64,000 bases of DNA, from the NCBI RefSeq assembly GCF_000687475.1, contig NC_057318.1, forward strand, positions 4,898,001 through 4,962,000, given 5' to 3'. The position numbers and the translations under genes were made by a program. This DNA is from Ustilaginoidea virens. Taxonomy: Eukaryota; Ascomycota; Sordariomycetes; Hypocreales; Clavicipitaceae. Below the pieces are notes generated by a model, which made no database searches, was not told the DNA's origin, and saw only the letters and a list, made by a program, of their open reading frames with translations. Each line of letters begins with the position of its first letter. The stretch's first letter is position 1. Shown here piece after piece: positions 1-10,435 of this stretch.

Positions 1-2217
1 CCTTGGTCAGCATTTCCAACCCGGGCGTCCGACCTCGCCTCTCAAACTCGACGCTCCCTCGTCGTCCGTCGTTGGCGTCCGCATCAGCATCAGCATCAGC
101 ATCCGCCCCCGCCCCCGCCCCCGCCCCAGAACCGTCGAGTCCGAGAAAAAACACCAACCTCGAGGCTTCGTCGTCCAGCACTTCTCTGGCTCATCACGAG
201 CTGCTGTCCCAGCCATACTCCGAGACGGATCCAAGCCTTCCTCCGCCCGTTCGGTCGATTGACTCTGACAGAAAGATGCATCAAACCTCGTCGCGCTTGC
301 TGCGCATGACCGACGATGACCGACCATTTACCAGGGTACGTCTTTGCTCTTTCTATCTGCGTCCTGTGCCACTCTGTTCTCCTCGCATCCCGCCTCGGTG
401 ATGCGAATCGCTCCCAAGCACCTCGAGCAACCACCCTCGTTGCATCGACTGGCATCTGTGCTGTGCCTGTGCAACTTTGAAGCATGATTGTACCTCCTCG
501 CACTGCCAAACTCGGGCCTCGCCGTTCCGCCCACAGCACGGCCTTTTCAAGCTGAGCTGTACCGAGACCAACAACTCGCAGCTGTCTTTTCAAAAAAAAA
601 AAAAAAAAAAAAAGAAAAAGAAAAAAAAAGTTCTCTGATCAGAACGATTCCACTAACAGCCGATTTTCGTGCCAGGATTTCAAGGATTTGTTTGCGACGC
701 TGATTGTCAGCCTGTTGCCTTTGTCTGCACACCGCGTGCGCTTGACCAAGGTCGAGTATACGTTCCTGTCGGAAGACGCCATCAACAATCTCGGCTCCCT
801 CAAGTTTTCGCAATCAAATCGCATGCCCGATCCCAAAGATTCGTCCAGGATCGTCACGACCACGACAACAACCACCTTCTCCATGGCCAAGGATATGGCC
901 CGGTCAATATGCCAACGCTTCGTCGAGGCCCGGTTTATCGAGTCTGCAGACGGCAAGTACCAGCAGGTGTACACGATGAAGGGCTCCGTTTGGCAGCTGA
1001 CACCCAAGGGCATCTGCGTTCTGGACCGGTTCTGTGCCAGGAACGGGATCCAGCAGAAGCAGGTGGCCGAGCTGACCAACATGCACTCGACGCACCTCGT
1101 CATTCTGGAGCGCGACCAGCAGACGGACACGCTCATGCATGACTGGGGCACCATCGAGGTCATCTTCCGGCGGTTCGTCGGCACCGAGGGCCGCAACGTC
1201 AAGACGAGCGTCACGGCCGCCGACTCTGACTCGCTGCACGACTACAAGGACGGCCTCACCGGCGTCAAGATGGCGGCCGAGCGCAGGGTCAACGGCAAGA
1301 CGTACCAGGACACGTTTACGGGCAAGGCCACGGTGGACTGGCTGATGGACTGCTCCACCATTGTGGACCGCCGCGAGACGATTGAGATTGCGTCCCTGTT
1401 TGTGGAATACGACCTGATGAAGGCGGTGGTGCCGGACCGGGCCTTCCTGTCGCAAAACACGGGCTGCAACCTGTTCCAGCCGACCAAGTACGCCGTGTAC
1501 CAGCTCTCGGCGCGCGGCAAGGAGCTGATTAGCGGGACCGGGTCCAAGGGCCGGGCCTCGGAGAGCGAGGGCGGGACCGAGTCGCAGCGGACCGGCATCG
1601 CCAGGGACTCCAACACGCAGCGGCTGGAGAGGATCCTCAACGACGCGGCGCTGCGGCTGCTGTTTCGGGAGAACCTGCGGGAAACGCACTGCGAGGAGAA
1701 CCTGTCCTTTTACAAGGACGTGGGCGAGTTCGTGTCGAGCTGCAAGGCGGCCATCCAGCAGGCCCAGGACGCGCCCACGGCGAGCTCCATGGACACGATC
1801 AAGGAGGTCATGGCCCAGGCCTACGGCATCTACAACGCCTTCCTGGCGCCGGGGTCGCCGTGCGAGCTCAACATTGACCACCAGCTGCGCAACAACCTGG
1901 CCACGCGGATGACCAAGGCGGTGGGCCAGGACAACACCATGATTGAGACGTTGAAGGAGGTGACGGCGCTCTTTGAAGACGCCCAGACGGCGGTTTTCAA
2001 GCTGATGGCCAGCGTAAGCGTTGCAGCTTTTCCGCTTCTTCTTCTTCTTCTTCTTCTTCCTTGCCATGCTGACGTGCGATTAATTTTCCCGCAGGACTCG
2101 GTGCCCAAGTTCCTCCGCAACGGCAAGTACGAGCAGCAGCTGCGCAACTTTGAGTTCGACTCGTCCAGAGCCAAGGCCGACGCCGCCGCAAGTAATGCGT
2201 TGCCGCAACGTCCATGA
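1..2217 (+). CDS. flbA: FlbA-type regulator of G-protein signalling (DEP-DEP-RGS), 5' partial
   Basis: An RGS protein that accelerates GTP hydrolysis by a G-alpha subunit and so dampens vegetative-growth signalling; it acts at the plasma membrane. The start codon lies left of the window. Visible exons are 1-335, 676-2013 and 2095-2217 (about 597 residues). Exon 1 is Ser/Ala/Pro-rich with low-complexity repeats and ends RMTDDDRPFTR. Exon 2 carries a first DEP domain (DFKDLFATL to LTPKGICVLDRFC), a second DEP domain (GLTGVKMAAERR to FVEYDLMKAV), then the RGS box starting RLERILNDAALRLLFRENL. The C-terminus is DSVPKFLRNGKYEQQL followed by a short tail. Intron 1 (336-675) is long for this genome and holds an A22 run. 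Intron 2 (2014-2094) is 81 nt with no in-frame stop, so retention would only insert 27 hydrophobic residues. Family identity is firm; the missing N-terminus is inferred. The natural signalling partner class is also present, a G-alpha at 34.5 kb, but pairing is not shown by sequence. Confidence 0.93.
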
Positions 2218-2237
2218 CGCGGTTCTGGTCCCTCCAA

Positions 2238-2243
2238 AATAAA
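2238..2243 (+). promoter_or_regulatory. Candidate polyadenylation signal of flbA
   Basis: An AATAAA hexamer lies 21 nt after the flbA stop codon, within a short AT-rich patch. Fungal poly(A) signals are loose, so this is a plausible but unproven element. Confidence 0.35.
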
Positions 2244-2787
2244 AATTTTTAGCCTTTTCGGGGACTCGCTAAAAAAAAAAAAGAAAAAGAAAAAAAGAAA
2301 AAGGCCGAATGCGGTGCTTCCCACGACGCAAATCGAGCTTTTTACGTTTGGGCAGACTCGGCGGACCACGCACGGTTTTTAGACACGATGCGCGCGAGTC
2401 ATAATCATCCTCCGCCAAGGCCCCACCATTTACGAGGCGAGGCGGCGCATCACGGTGCATCATTTCGCAACTCACGGCCCCATCCCCCCAATTTAATTTT
2501 TTTTTTTTTTTTTTTTAGAAGAAAACCTTTCTCTTCTTTTCTTGTTTTCCTTGGTTTTTTCTCGTCTTTTTTTCTTTTTCCTTTTTTTTTTTTTTTTCAC
2601 ACAAGATGTGCTAGATACGAGACTTTATACCTCTGCATCAGGCGGTGTTTTTGCGTCATTTCGGAATTGACTTTGCTTTTTGACGTCACTTTGCTACCTG
2701 GGCCTCTACGCGTGAACGGACGGACAGCACATGGACCGGACGCACGTGACGTGACGGTTGCCTTTGACATTTGATGCTAGACTCGAT

Positions 2788-2835
2788 TCTGCCGTCTGCC
2801 GTCTGCCGTCTGCCGTCTGCCGTCTGCCGTCTGCC
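2788..2835. repeat. Tandem TCTGCCG heptamer, about 7 copies
   Basis: Perfect heptamer array in intergenic DNA, followed at 2853-2877 by five copies of ACCTG. Confidence 0.9.
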
Positions 2836-3641
2836 TTGTTGTGTTCCCTTTCACCTGACCTGACCTGACCTGACCTGGTCGGGGTGTTTTCTTGTTCTGT
2901 TCTTGTCTTTTTTTTTTTTTATACAACAAAACAAGCAACAAAATCGCCCTTAGTTTGAGCGTCTTGCAGACTTGAATAGTAGTTTTGTCGCGAAACGGCG
3001 TTGGAGGGGCTGGCGCGCCGGGGGAGGAGGGACATCTAGGTACCTACCTACCTATAGAAAGGGGCCTGGCAGGAAGCCGGCTGAGCCACCCAACTGATAA
3101 GGTGCAGATAGATCAACGATGATGGCATGCTGGTACCATCCATGCAACTACTGTACCTACCTGTTACCTTGTAACTATTGGAAGGGGCCTGGCCGTGCCA
3201 AGAGTGGGTCCCCACAAGTGAGAACGAGACCGAGGCCTAGGTCTGGCGCTCATGGCGTCTGGCGCTAGTCTCGTTGCGGCATGATGTGGCTGTGGCAGGC
3301 AGACAAGGCAGCAGGGCCGACACGTGAGCTGGGAGCGGCACCGGGAGACCCCCTTGGGAAGGAAGGAAGGGGGGGGGCAACAGGGCACCAGGGCGCCCTG
3401 GCGCCAGGGCACCCGTACGTGGATCAAGGGAGGGAGGGGGGACCGTCCGTCTCCTTGCTGGTCGAGGCCGGGCGCAGGCGCAGGCGCAAGATCCGGCGTG
3501 GTGTGGTGCGATGACGGGGAAGGTGGTGCGGCAGTTTGACGGCGGGACGGAGGATGCTCCCTGACTGCGCTCGGCATTATCGAAAGGCAAAAAGGAAAAA
3601 AAAAAAACAGAAAAAGAAAAAAAAGTTCGATTCCATGATCG

Positions 3642-3660
3642 CCCCCCCCCCCCCCCCCCC
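3642..3660. repeat. C19 homopolymer
   Basis: Run of 19 C followed by GGCCGGCC; likely a length-variable tract. Confidence 0.9.
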
Positions 3661-4584
3661 GGCCGGCCGCCTTGCATCATCAGCATGATGTGATGTTGAC
3701 GCGGCTCCCCGAGTCCCCTAGCGTGGGCTCGTATAACCCGCGTGGCTGCCAACCAGGCGGCGGCGGCGGCGGCGGGCGTAGCTGACCTCGTAGCTGCCAA
3801 AAGGACGGCCAGGGAAATCACCGAGGGAGGGAGACAATCCGCCCTCCCGTTTGAGGCGTTTAACACTTTCTGGCCACGACTTGGCCACGGCCAGGAGAGG
3901 AGGAGAGAAAACGACTGCAGCATGGGAGCAAACCAGGCTTGACCCGTCGGGGCCGGAACGGCCTTGCTGGCTGCAGCAGGCTGGGACCTTGCAGAGCGTT
4001 GCCTTGCCTTGCGCCGCGCCGCGAGAGGGAGGGTCTGGTGTTGCCCTGGCTCCCCTGACTAGGCAGGGCCGATAGACGGCCGGAAGGAAGAAGAAGAAGA
4101 AGCCTAGCCAGACAAGGAAAAGAGGGAAAAAACAAAAAACAAAAAAAAAAAAAAAAGGGTCAAGACGAGAAAAGAAAAAAATTTGCAATAAAATAAAAAC
4201 AAGGCGCTGAAAAAAATAGGGAAAACAAAAAAGGAAAAAAGGCCAATGGAGCAACGAATCGTGGGCGGCGCACTTGCACAAAGGCTGGAATGTGGGGCGG
4301 CCGAATCCGGCGCCGCTAGTCTTTGTTATTCATTCTCGACCTGTCAACGGCGCGTGGCGTGATTGGCCGCCCCTGGGGGGGGCTTCCCATTGCCGTTTTG
4401 GGCCGAAAGACGTATGTGTCGCCTCGCCGTGGAACCATCGAACCCGGATCCATTGTTGACCCCCTTGATGTCGTGCTGTGTGTCAGATTAGCGCAGAACA
4501 AGTGTCTCTTAGTAATAGGGCCGCCTGAGAGAAGGGCCAGAATATGAAAAAGGGAACAAGAAAAAAAAAGAAAAAGAAAAGAAA

Positions 4585-4660
4585 AGAAGAAGAAGAAGAC
4601 GATGATGATGATGATGATGATGATGATGAAGAAGAAGAAGAAGAAGAAGAAGAAGAAGAA
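4585..4660. repeat. GAA/GAT trinucleotide microsatellite
   Basis: GAA repeats, then nine or so GAT/ATG triplets, then GAA again. It is purine-rich on this strand. A degenerate GACT/GACC tetramer patch follows at about 4711-4795. Confidence 0.9.
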
Positions 4661-5315
4661 AGGGACAGAAGGGGAAAGAAAGGGGGGGCGATAGTTCTGT
4701 GAGTAAGTGAGCGAGCGACTGACTGACTGATGACTGACTTGACTGGCTGACCGACTGGCTGACCGACCGACTGACCGACCGACTGACTGACTGAGAGAAA
4801 AGGCCAGAAATGGCGCCGTCGTGGTTCGTCTAGTCAAGCCGCCCAGATCCTCCTCCGCCCCAAAGGCGCCCCAAAGGGCCCCCAAAGGGAGCGACGGCAA
4901 GGCGTCGTTGTTTTGTGCGTATGTGTCCGGTTTGCGGCCAAGAATGCAGCAGGAAATTTTCCCACCCCCTTCCTTGGCCGACCGATGCCCCATGGGAAAA
5001 CATAAAAGGCCGGCGACCAGGCAAGCCCTCTTCGCTCCCCTCTCTCCCCTTTTCCCGAGAGAGAGAAGAAAAGAAAAAAGAGGGAACGATCAGACAGAAA
5101 AAAAGGTAGAAGAAGAAGATAAAGAGGGCTTCGGCTTCCGTTTCTCATCGACACTCTCGTTTCCGCCTCCCAACACTCGCTTTCTCTTTTTTCGAAGCTT
5201 GTCCTTCACACACACTCGCTACTTCTCTTCTTTTTTTTTTCCCCGTTTCGTCTCGCTTTCCGTTCCCCTCACCCCCAAACCAAACCCCTCAAGACCCCAA
5301 CACACGCACGCAAAG

Positions 5316-6079
5316 ATGCAGGTCAAGGCCTTGGTTGTTGCTGGGATTGCCGGCGGTGCTGTCGCTCAGACTGCTCCTTCGTCGTCGTCCCTGCCCGTGG
5401 GTACCGTTGTGTTCCCGGTCCCTACTTCGTCGTCCAACGTCGGCACCGTCGTGTTCCCGGTCCTGTCTGCTCCTGTTTCGTCGTCGTCGCCCGTCGGCTC
5501 TGTTCTGTTCCCGGCCCTCTCTGGCAACGCAACCGTGGTCACCCAGGTCGTCACGGCCTACACCACCTACTGCCCTGGCCCGACTACCTTTGCCGTCGGG
5601 TCCATGACGTACACCGTGACCTCGGCCACCACCCTGACCATTACTAACTGCCCTTGCACCATTACTCAGGTATGTTTTGTCGTTGTCTGATCCTTTGGTG
5701 GTACCCGAAGACCAGGGGTGCTAATGCGTTTGCGAACCAGACTGTCAAGTTCCCTCCTGTTCCTACCAACAGCATGTACAACCCTCAAGGTGGGAACACT
5801 CCCAAAGGCGGCAACACTCCCAATTGCAACGGTAATTGCAACACTCCCAATGGCGGCAACACTCCCAATGGCGGCAACACGCCCAATGGCGGCAACACGC
5901 CTAATGGCGGCAACACGCCTAATGGCGGCAACACGCCTAATGGCGGCAACACGCCCAACACTGTGGGCTCGGGCACGTCCGTTCCCAAACCCCCAGCCGT
6001 GGCTGCTGCTGAGGGACGCTCGGTGGCCTACAGTCTGGCCTTGGCTGTTGCCGGTGTTGTCGGTGTCTTGGCGCTATGA
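5316..6079 (+). CDS. SED1-like GPI-anchored cell-wall protein with NTPNGG repeats
   Basis: A small secreted, probably GPI-linked wall protein. Exons 5316-5669 and 5741-6079 give 230 residues; the intron has a good GCTAAT branch site. The start at 5316 is chosen because it gives a clean signal peptide ([18 protein letters not shown]); an upstream in-frame extension lacks one. After the signal come three copies of a Ser-rich unit with the core VGTVVFPV. Next is a conserved block ([20 protein letters not shown], then [14 protein letters not shown]) that resembles the Cys-containing motif of yeast SED1-type wall proteins. Exon 2 has a Cys pair in NCNGNCN and about seven 18-bp NTPNGG repeats. The protein ends with a small-residue and hydrophobic tail suited to GPI attachment. 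The function beyond a structural wall role is unknown. Repeat number is likely to vary between strains. Confidence 0.82.
5842..5965 (+). repeat. In-frame 18-bp minisatellite encoding NTPNGG
   Basis: About seven tandem copies inside the GPI-protein coding region, differing mainly at the third position of the Thr and Pro codons. Being a multiple of three, copy changes keep the frame. Confidence 0.95.
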
Positions 6080-7850
6080 TGACGCGTGTGAGTTGGGGGC
6101 GAAAGGCGTGTTGGTGTAGATGGTCTTATTTAATTCTTTCTAATCATATATTGGACTCGACTGGAGGATATTGAGAACAGCTTTGTGTTGGCTTATTCCT
6201 TAGACCTGGCCTTTTTTCTCTGGACCTTTTTTTTTCTTCTTTTTTCTTGCGGTTTTTTTTTGTCCTAGAAAAAAATTTAATGGGCTTTAAAAAAAACGCT
6301 TGACTCGGCCAACGATGATGATTGGCTTTTGTGGCTTTTGTGATTTTTTTTTTTTTTCCCCTGCGCGAAGCTAAAAGTCCGTGGCCTTCGTTTGTCGTAC
6401 AAGTGTCGGGAGAGTGCTCAGAGTCTTCGCAATGGGGCGAGTAGTGGCCATCATCGGCACCGACCGGGACCAGTGGGGGCGTCTGTTATCCTTTGCCATT
6501 CTCCATCCGGCGATGTTGAAACCCGTCTGCTGATTCCGGCTTGTCCGCTCTCGGAGGGTGGATGGATCTGTCCCCGAGTGGTGGCGTCGGGGCAGAGTTG
6601 CGACATTCGTTCAGCCAAGATGGAACGCGACTTTTCCATCGTCCTCCTGACAAAACCAGCCACGACTACCCTGCACCTCAGCTCCACGTCTTCGCGTAGG
6701 TGACGTCTCTCGAGGCCAGACCGCCGGGGAGCAGAGGCACCTTATCCGTGGGGGAGTACCACGAGGTGCACCCGAGCTCGTCGGCGGGCGAGTGCCGGGG
6801 GGCGGTGGGATCCGGCGATGCTCCTTGACCAAGGGGTTGAGGTCCATCATTTGGCCGTGGTTGTGGAGAAGGGCGATGGCTGCCTCGCGGGTGAGGCCGC
6901 TAGGAAGGAAGGGGGGTGATGGTGGTGAAGAGGCTCCGTTTTGGCATTTGTTATGTCTTTAGCCCCTCGGGGGGTTTTTTTTTTGGCGCTGCTAACTTTT
7001 GCTTTTTTTTTTGCGTGTCTTTTGTTGTCTGCCTTTGGCTCTGCGGCCTCCCTGCTCGTCTCTTTTTCTTGCTGCTGCGTGTTTTGGTTTTCGAAGCCCA
7101 AGGAAAGAGACGGTGCGTGGCAAACGTGGCCCCCTGTCTGTCCCTCTTGTCCCCTCTTGGGTGGCCAGTGGCGGCGGGAAAGATTCGGGGGAGGCGGTTC
7201 GTGAAACGCCTAGCAAGTCGAGCTGGATGGGTTGCAAAGGCTATGCCGTGGCGTTGCCCACGTTGCGCTGGTGACGCGAGCGCCCATGATGGAAATAACC
7301 CCGTCGGGGGATATCAAGATGGTGCAAAAGAGCAGCACGTGATGAGGGGGGTTTGGAAATACGGCGTATGGAGGTTCAAGTCTGACCCGACCAATGGTTG
7401 CCCAAGCAAGGCGGGTCTACTGTCGACTGATTTGTGCAGTTCGGCAGCACAATTGAAATTCATCGCGACTTACGGTACTTGCTTGCTCCTCGAGTCCGTC
7501 CTTGCTTTTCATCTACAGCTCGTCACGGCAGGCCCCCCTTTCTGCTGAGAGGGAAAAAGGCCAGCTCGTACACGCCACGTTCCACCAACGCTCAAGGCCC
7601 CTTTCCCTTTTTACCTGGAAAGAAAACGGCTTACTGTCCGCCACGGCCGCAAGCTGGGTGGGCTGGTCGCCGGGCTGATACGGTCGTTCCAGCCGGATCC
7701 TTCTTGACGCCATCAGAACCGGCATGCGCCAGTAATCTATTTGCCGGTACAAGGCACAAGGCACCAACCAACATCCGGTCTGCGCCCCCCTTGTTTCACT
7801 GCTCCCCTCGTCGACCATATCGTGGACGAGCCACTCCCGCCCATGCCATG
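6080..7850. other. Intergenic region GPI protein to ORC4 3' end
   Basis: About 1.8 kb between a plus-strand gene end and the minus-strand ORC4 stop. It holds T-rich tracts just after the GPI gene and the DUF7053-type relic described separately. The rest (6950-7850) shows nothing I can assign. Confidence 0.6.
6604..6947 (-). pseudogene. Broken DUF7053-domain gene
   Basis: Read on the minus strand, pieces of one fungal DUF7053-type protein appear in the right order but in shifting frames. An ATG at 6947 opens MPKRSLFTTITPLPS, followed by a TAG. One base on, SGLTREAAIALLHNHGQ and MMDLNPLVKEHRRI run to 6809. One base back, DPTAPRHSPADELGCTSWYS and PTDKVPLLPGGLASRDVTYA run to about 6692. Then, overlapping in another frame from 6699, LREDVELRCRVVVAGFVRRT and MEKSRSILAERM run to 6604. 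From memory of the family, the intact protein has a further block (several tens of residues) between the third and fourth pieces, so a deletion is likely as well as single-base shifts. No GT-AG pairs repair these joins. The function of the family is unknown. Assembly error is the main alternative. Confidence 0.75.
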
Positions 7851-10435
7851 TCACAGCTCCCTGCACCATCTCGCCATCATGGCGCTCAGTTTGACCGCCG
7901 TGGGGATCTCCTCCAAGGCCACGTCCACCTTCCACATCCTCCCGTCTAGACCTCCGTGGCCTAGACCTCTGCCCCCGCCGATTCCGGCTGGAACCAGCAG
8001 TCCCAGCTCAATCAGTCTCTCCCAGGCGACGCCCGCAACGCCGCGGCTCCACACGCGCGCGTTGCCACCCATCGCCAGCATCCCGGCGCTCGAGGACTGC
8101 ACACGTTGCTTCGCCACCAGCGAGCTGTACTCGTCGTACGCCATGGCGAAATTCACCGTGTCCGTGTGTGCCACAATGTCCAGCCTGGCGGCTGCTATGA
8201 GCATCGCCAGGTCCAAATCCGACAGCGTCGACAGCAGCGGCAACCGCGAGTCTGGCGGCGGCGCCAGCGACGTTGCCTCTGACGCGCCGGCCGTCGGGCT
8301 GTTCAACGTCACGTCTTGCGCCGAGAGTGATGCCAGCGGTAATATCCACTCGGCCAAGAACGCGGCTGCTGATTTGGTCGTGAAGTAGTGGTACTGCAAC
8401 AGATGCTGAAACTGTCGTTGCTTGTAGAGCTCCTATGTGTCAAATGTCGACCGGTCAGCATCTGCCCAAATCCTTTGTCCTCCCCCCGCTCCCCCCCCTA
8501 CCTAGCCAGCCCCTCTGTCTTCGTCTTCAGGAAGCCTGTTCCCCTCGTACCTCAATCTTGTGCGTCCAGTAGGAATGAAACTCAGAGTGGCCCTCTACGT
8601 TGACGTCGATGCCTTCAGTCTCGGCATCAGGTCCATCAACCATGAGCCCTTGCCGGCAGATCTGCCAGAAAGCTGGGAGCGATCTCGGAGGCCCCAGATA
8701 GACGTATCGGTGACTGAACCGGCTCTTGACTCTCTTCTCCAGCATTTCCACGACATCGAGCCGAGTCGTGCAGCCCAGGACTGCAATTGGTGCTTTTCGA
8801 GACTGCGCAATGTCAAACAGGTTGTACAAAAGCGTTTGTCGAGCGTGTGCCGCAAACATGTCAAACTCATCAATGACAAAAACGACTGACTGAGAGGTAA
8901 CGCCCTCATCCGTGCCCATGATTTCCGACGGGTGAGATAACAAGGCGAGGAGAGAAGCCATGGTATCTGCGTAGTTTGTCTGCATCCCTTTCCACGTTAG
9001 TTTTTACCGGCCGAATCTTGTCCCAAGTCTCGCGCGGAATACTTACGCGGTGCAACAAATCATCTTCAACCTCCATCTCCTTGCCCAGCTGGCGCCAGAT
9101 GTCTTTCAAAGCCAGCTTGTCATCCGTATGTATGAATCCGTTGAGTCTCACCACGTGAAAATCGTGCCTATGCTCCTTGGAAAGATCGAGTATGATGTTT
9201 TCCACCATCTACAAGATTGCCTATCGTCAGGTACAGTCTCGCACAGCTGAGCGCCCGCGGCTACTCACCGTCGTCTTGCCACATCCTCGCGGGCCAATCA
9301 TCAGCATCGAGTTGCCTTCCCCGGCAAGGATGGTTTGTTCCAACAGTTGTCTTGCCTTTTCATACGCTTCGTCCTGGCCGAATATACGTATCCGTCGCCG
9401 GCCCGTACATCGATCCAAGAGAACACGTTGAACAGCCCGAATATGCTGATCCAGGTTCGGGATGTCTGGCACCTCGACGGGTTGCACGTGCTCAGCGTGA
9501 CCACCACTAGCCGTCTTTGCGGCTTGGCTGCTGCAAGGTTTCGACGCGTCTTCCTGCGAGCAAGACTTGCACAGCCATTCACCCTCGGGGATCTCGGGGA
9601 GATCGTAGCACTTTTGGTGAACGGCAAAGTCACAGTTGTCGCACAGAATGATTTCGTTGGGAGCTTTCGAGTCCGGGTTGGAACACATTTCGCAGACAAT
9701 GTCGTCGTACGCATCCTGGGCCTTCTGCGCCTTTGTCTTTTGCGGTTTCCTGGTGCTCGGCGTCTTGGGCAGGTCTTGAAAGAAAACTTGTTCATCGGCT
9801 TCGGCGTTGAAGGTGACGTTTTTGGGTGGGCGGGCTCTCTTCTTCTTGGGCGTGAGTATGCCCTTGGGGGCTTCTCCGTTATTTTGCGGAGCTGCCCCAG
9901 GCTTTTGCTGCGACGACGTCGTCGCAACGCCTACTTGCTGGACGGCCACCGTGGTCTGTTTTGCTGCCGCCATGGTCGGTCGCCTAGGCATGCTTCCACG
10001 TCTCGTGACGGGGAGGTCGCCATTGTCCCATATTGTGCCCCTGAGCGCGGCCAGCTTAATGGCGGGCCGGGTCCAAACCTTGGACGCACCAGTGCCGAGA
10101 GGATTGCCGAGGAGTCCATTCGCGCTCAAGGAGGCTGGCAGCTGCTTGGGAGGCGTTGGAGCACCTAGGGTGGCTTGGCTGTCTCGAGTGACGTCGCTTG
10201 GTGCTGGTGCTGGTGCTGGTGCTGGTGATGGTGCTTGCCGACCGGGCCCGAAACCCCCAGAGAGTGTCGAGGCAATGGCTTTGGGTGCTTTGGGAGTTGA
10301 CGGTGAGCCAACATCCGCGCCTGTGCGGTCCCGCTTCTGCCGCTTGACTGTGGCAGGTGTTTGAACCCGGCTGGTGTTGTGCTCGGTCACATCCAGGGAT
10401 CGTTTCCGCTTCGTGGGGGTTTCAGTCTGATCCAT
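7851..10435 (-). CDS. ORC4: Origin recognition complex subunit 4 with N-terminal PHD finger
   Basis: An AAA+ subunit of the six-protein complex that marks replication origins. Exons on the minus strand are 10435-9269, 9208-9047, 8979-8551 and 8432-7851, giving 779 residues. Residues 1-240 are basic and disordered with Pro/Ala repeats. A C4HC3 PHD finger lies at about 245-293 (CEMC, CDNC, HQKCYDLP, WLCKSC). The Walker A loop GPRGCGKTT is at 381-389, split from the rest by intron 1, and Walker B VVFVIDEFD is at about 475-483. The C-terminal winged-helix region ends MMARWCREL. A PHD finger on ORC4 is known in filamentous fungi and absent from budding yeast Orc4. The start MDQTETPTKRKR was preferred over 67 upstream in-frame codons that look like leader sequence. 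Introns are 60, 67 and 118 nt. Confidence 0.94.

Larger units (their letters stand above)
2218..5315. other. Intergenic region flbA to GPI protein; no gene seen
   Basis: About 3.1 kb dominated by simple sequence: A/T tracts, a heptamer tandem array, a C19 run and GAA/GAT triplets. Short open frames here encode runs of Phe, Lys or Arg from the tracts and show no conserved features. The last 300 bases, rich in pyrimidines with an ATAAAAG box near 5002, look like promoter and 5' leader for the gene starting at 5316. Confidence 0.6.

Noticed and set aside
904..2067. 387-codon minus-strand frame
   Set aside because: Antisense shadow of the flbA coding exon; its Arg/Leu/Val-rich sequence follows from GC-rich third positions and it has no domain.
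4821..5315. 165-codon in-frame extension of the GPI protein
   Set aside because: No signal peptide, low complexity and T-tract derived; the start at 5316 gives a proper signal sequence.
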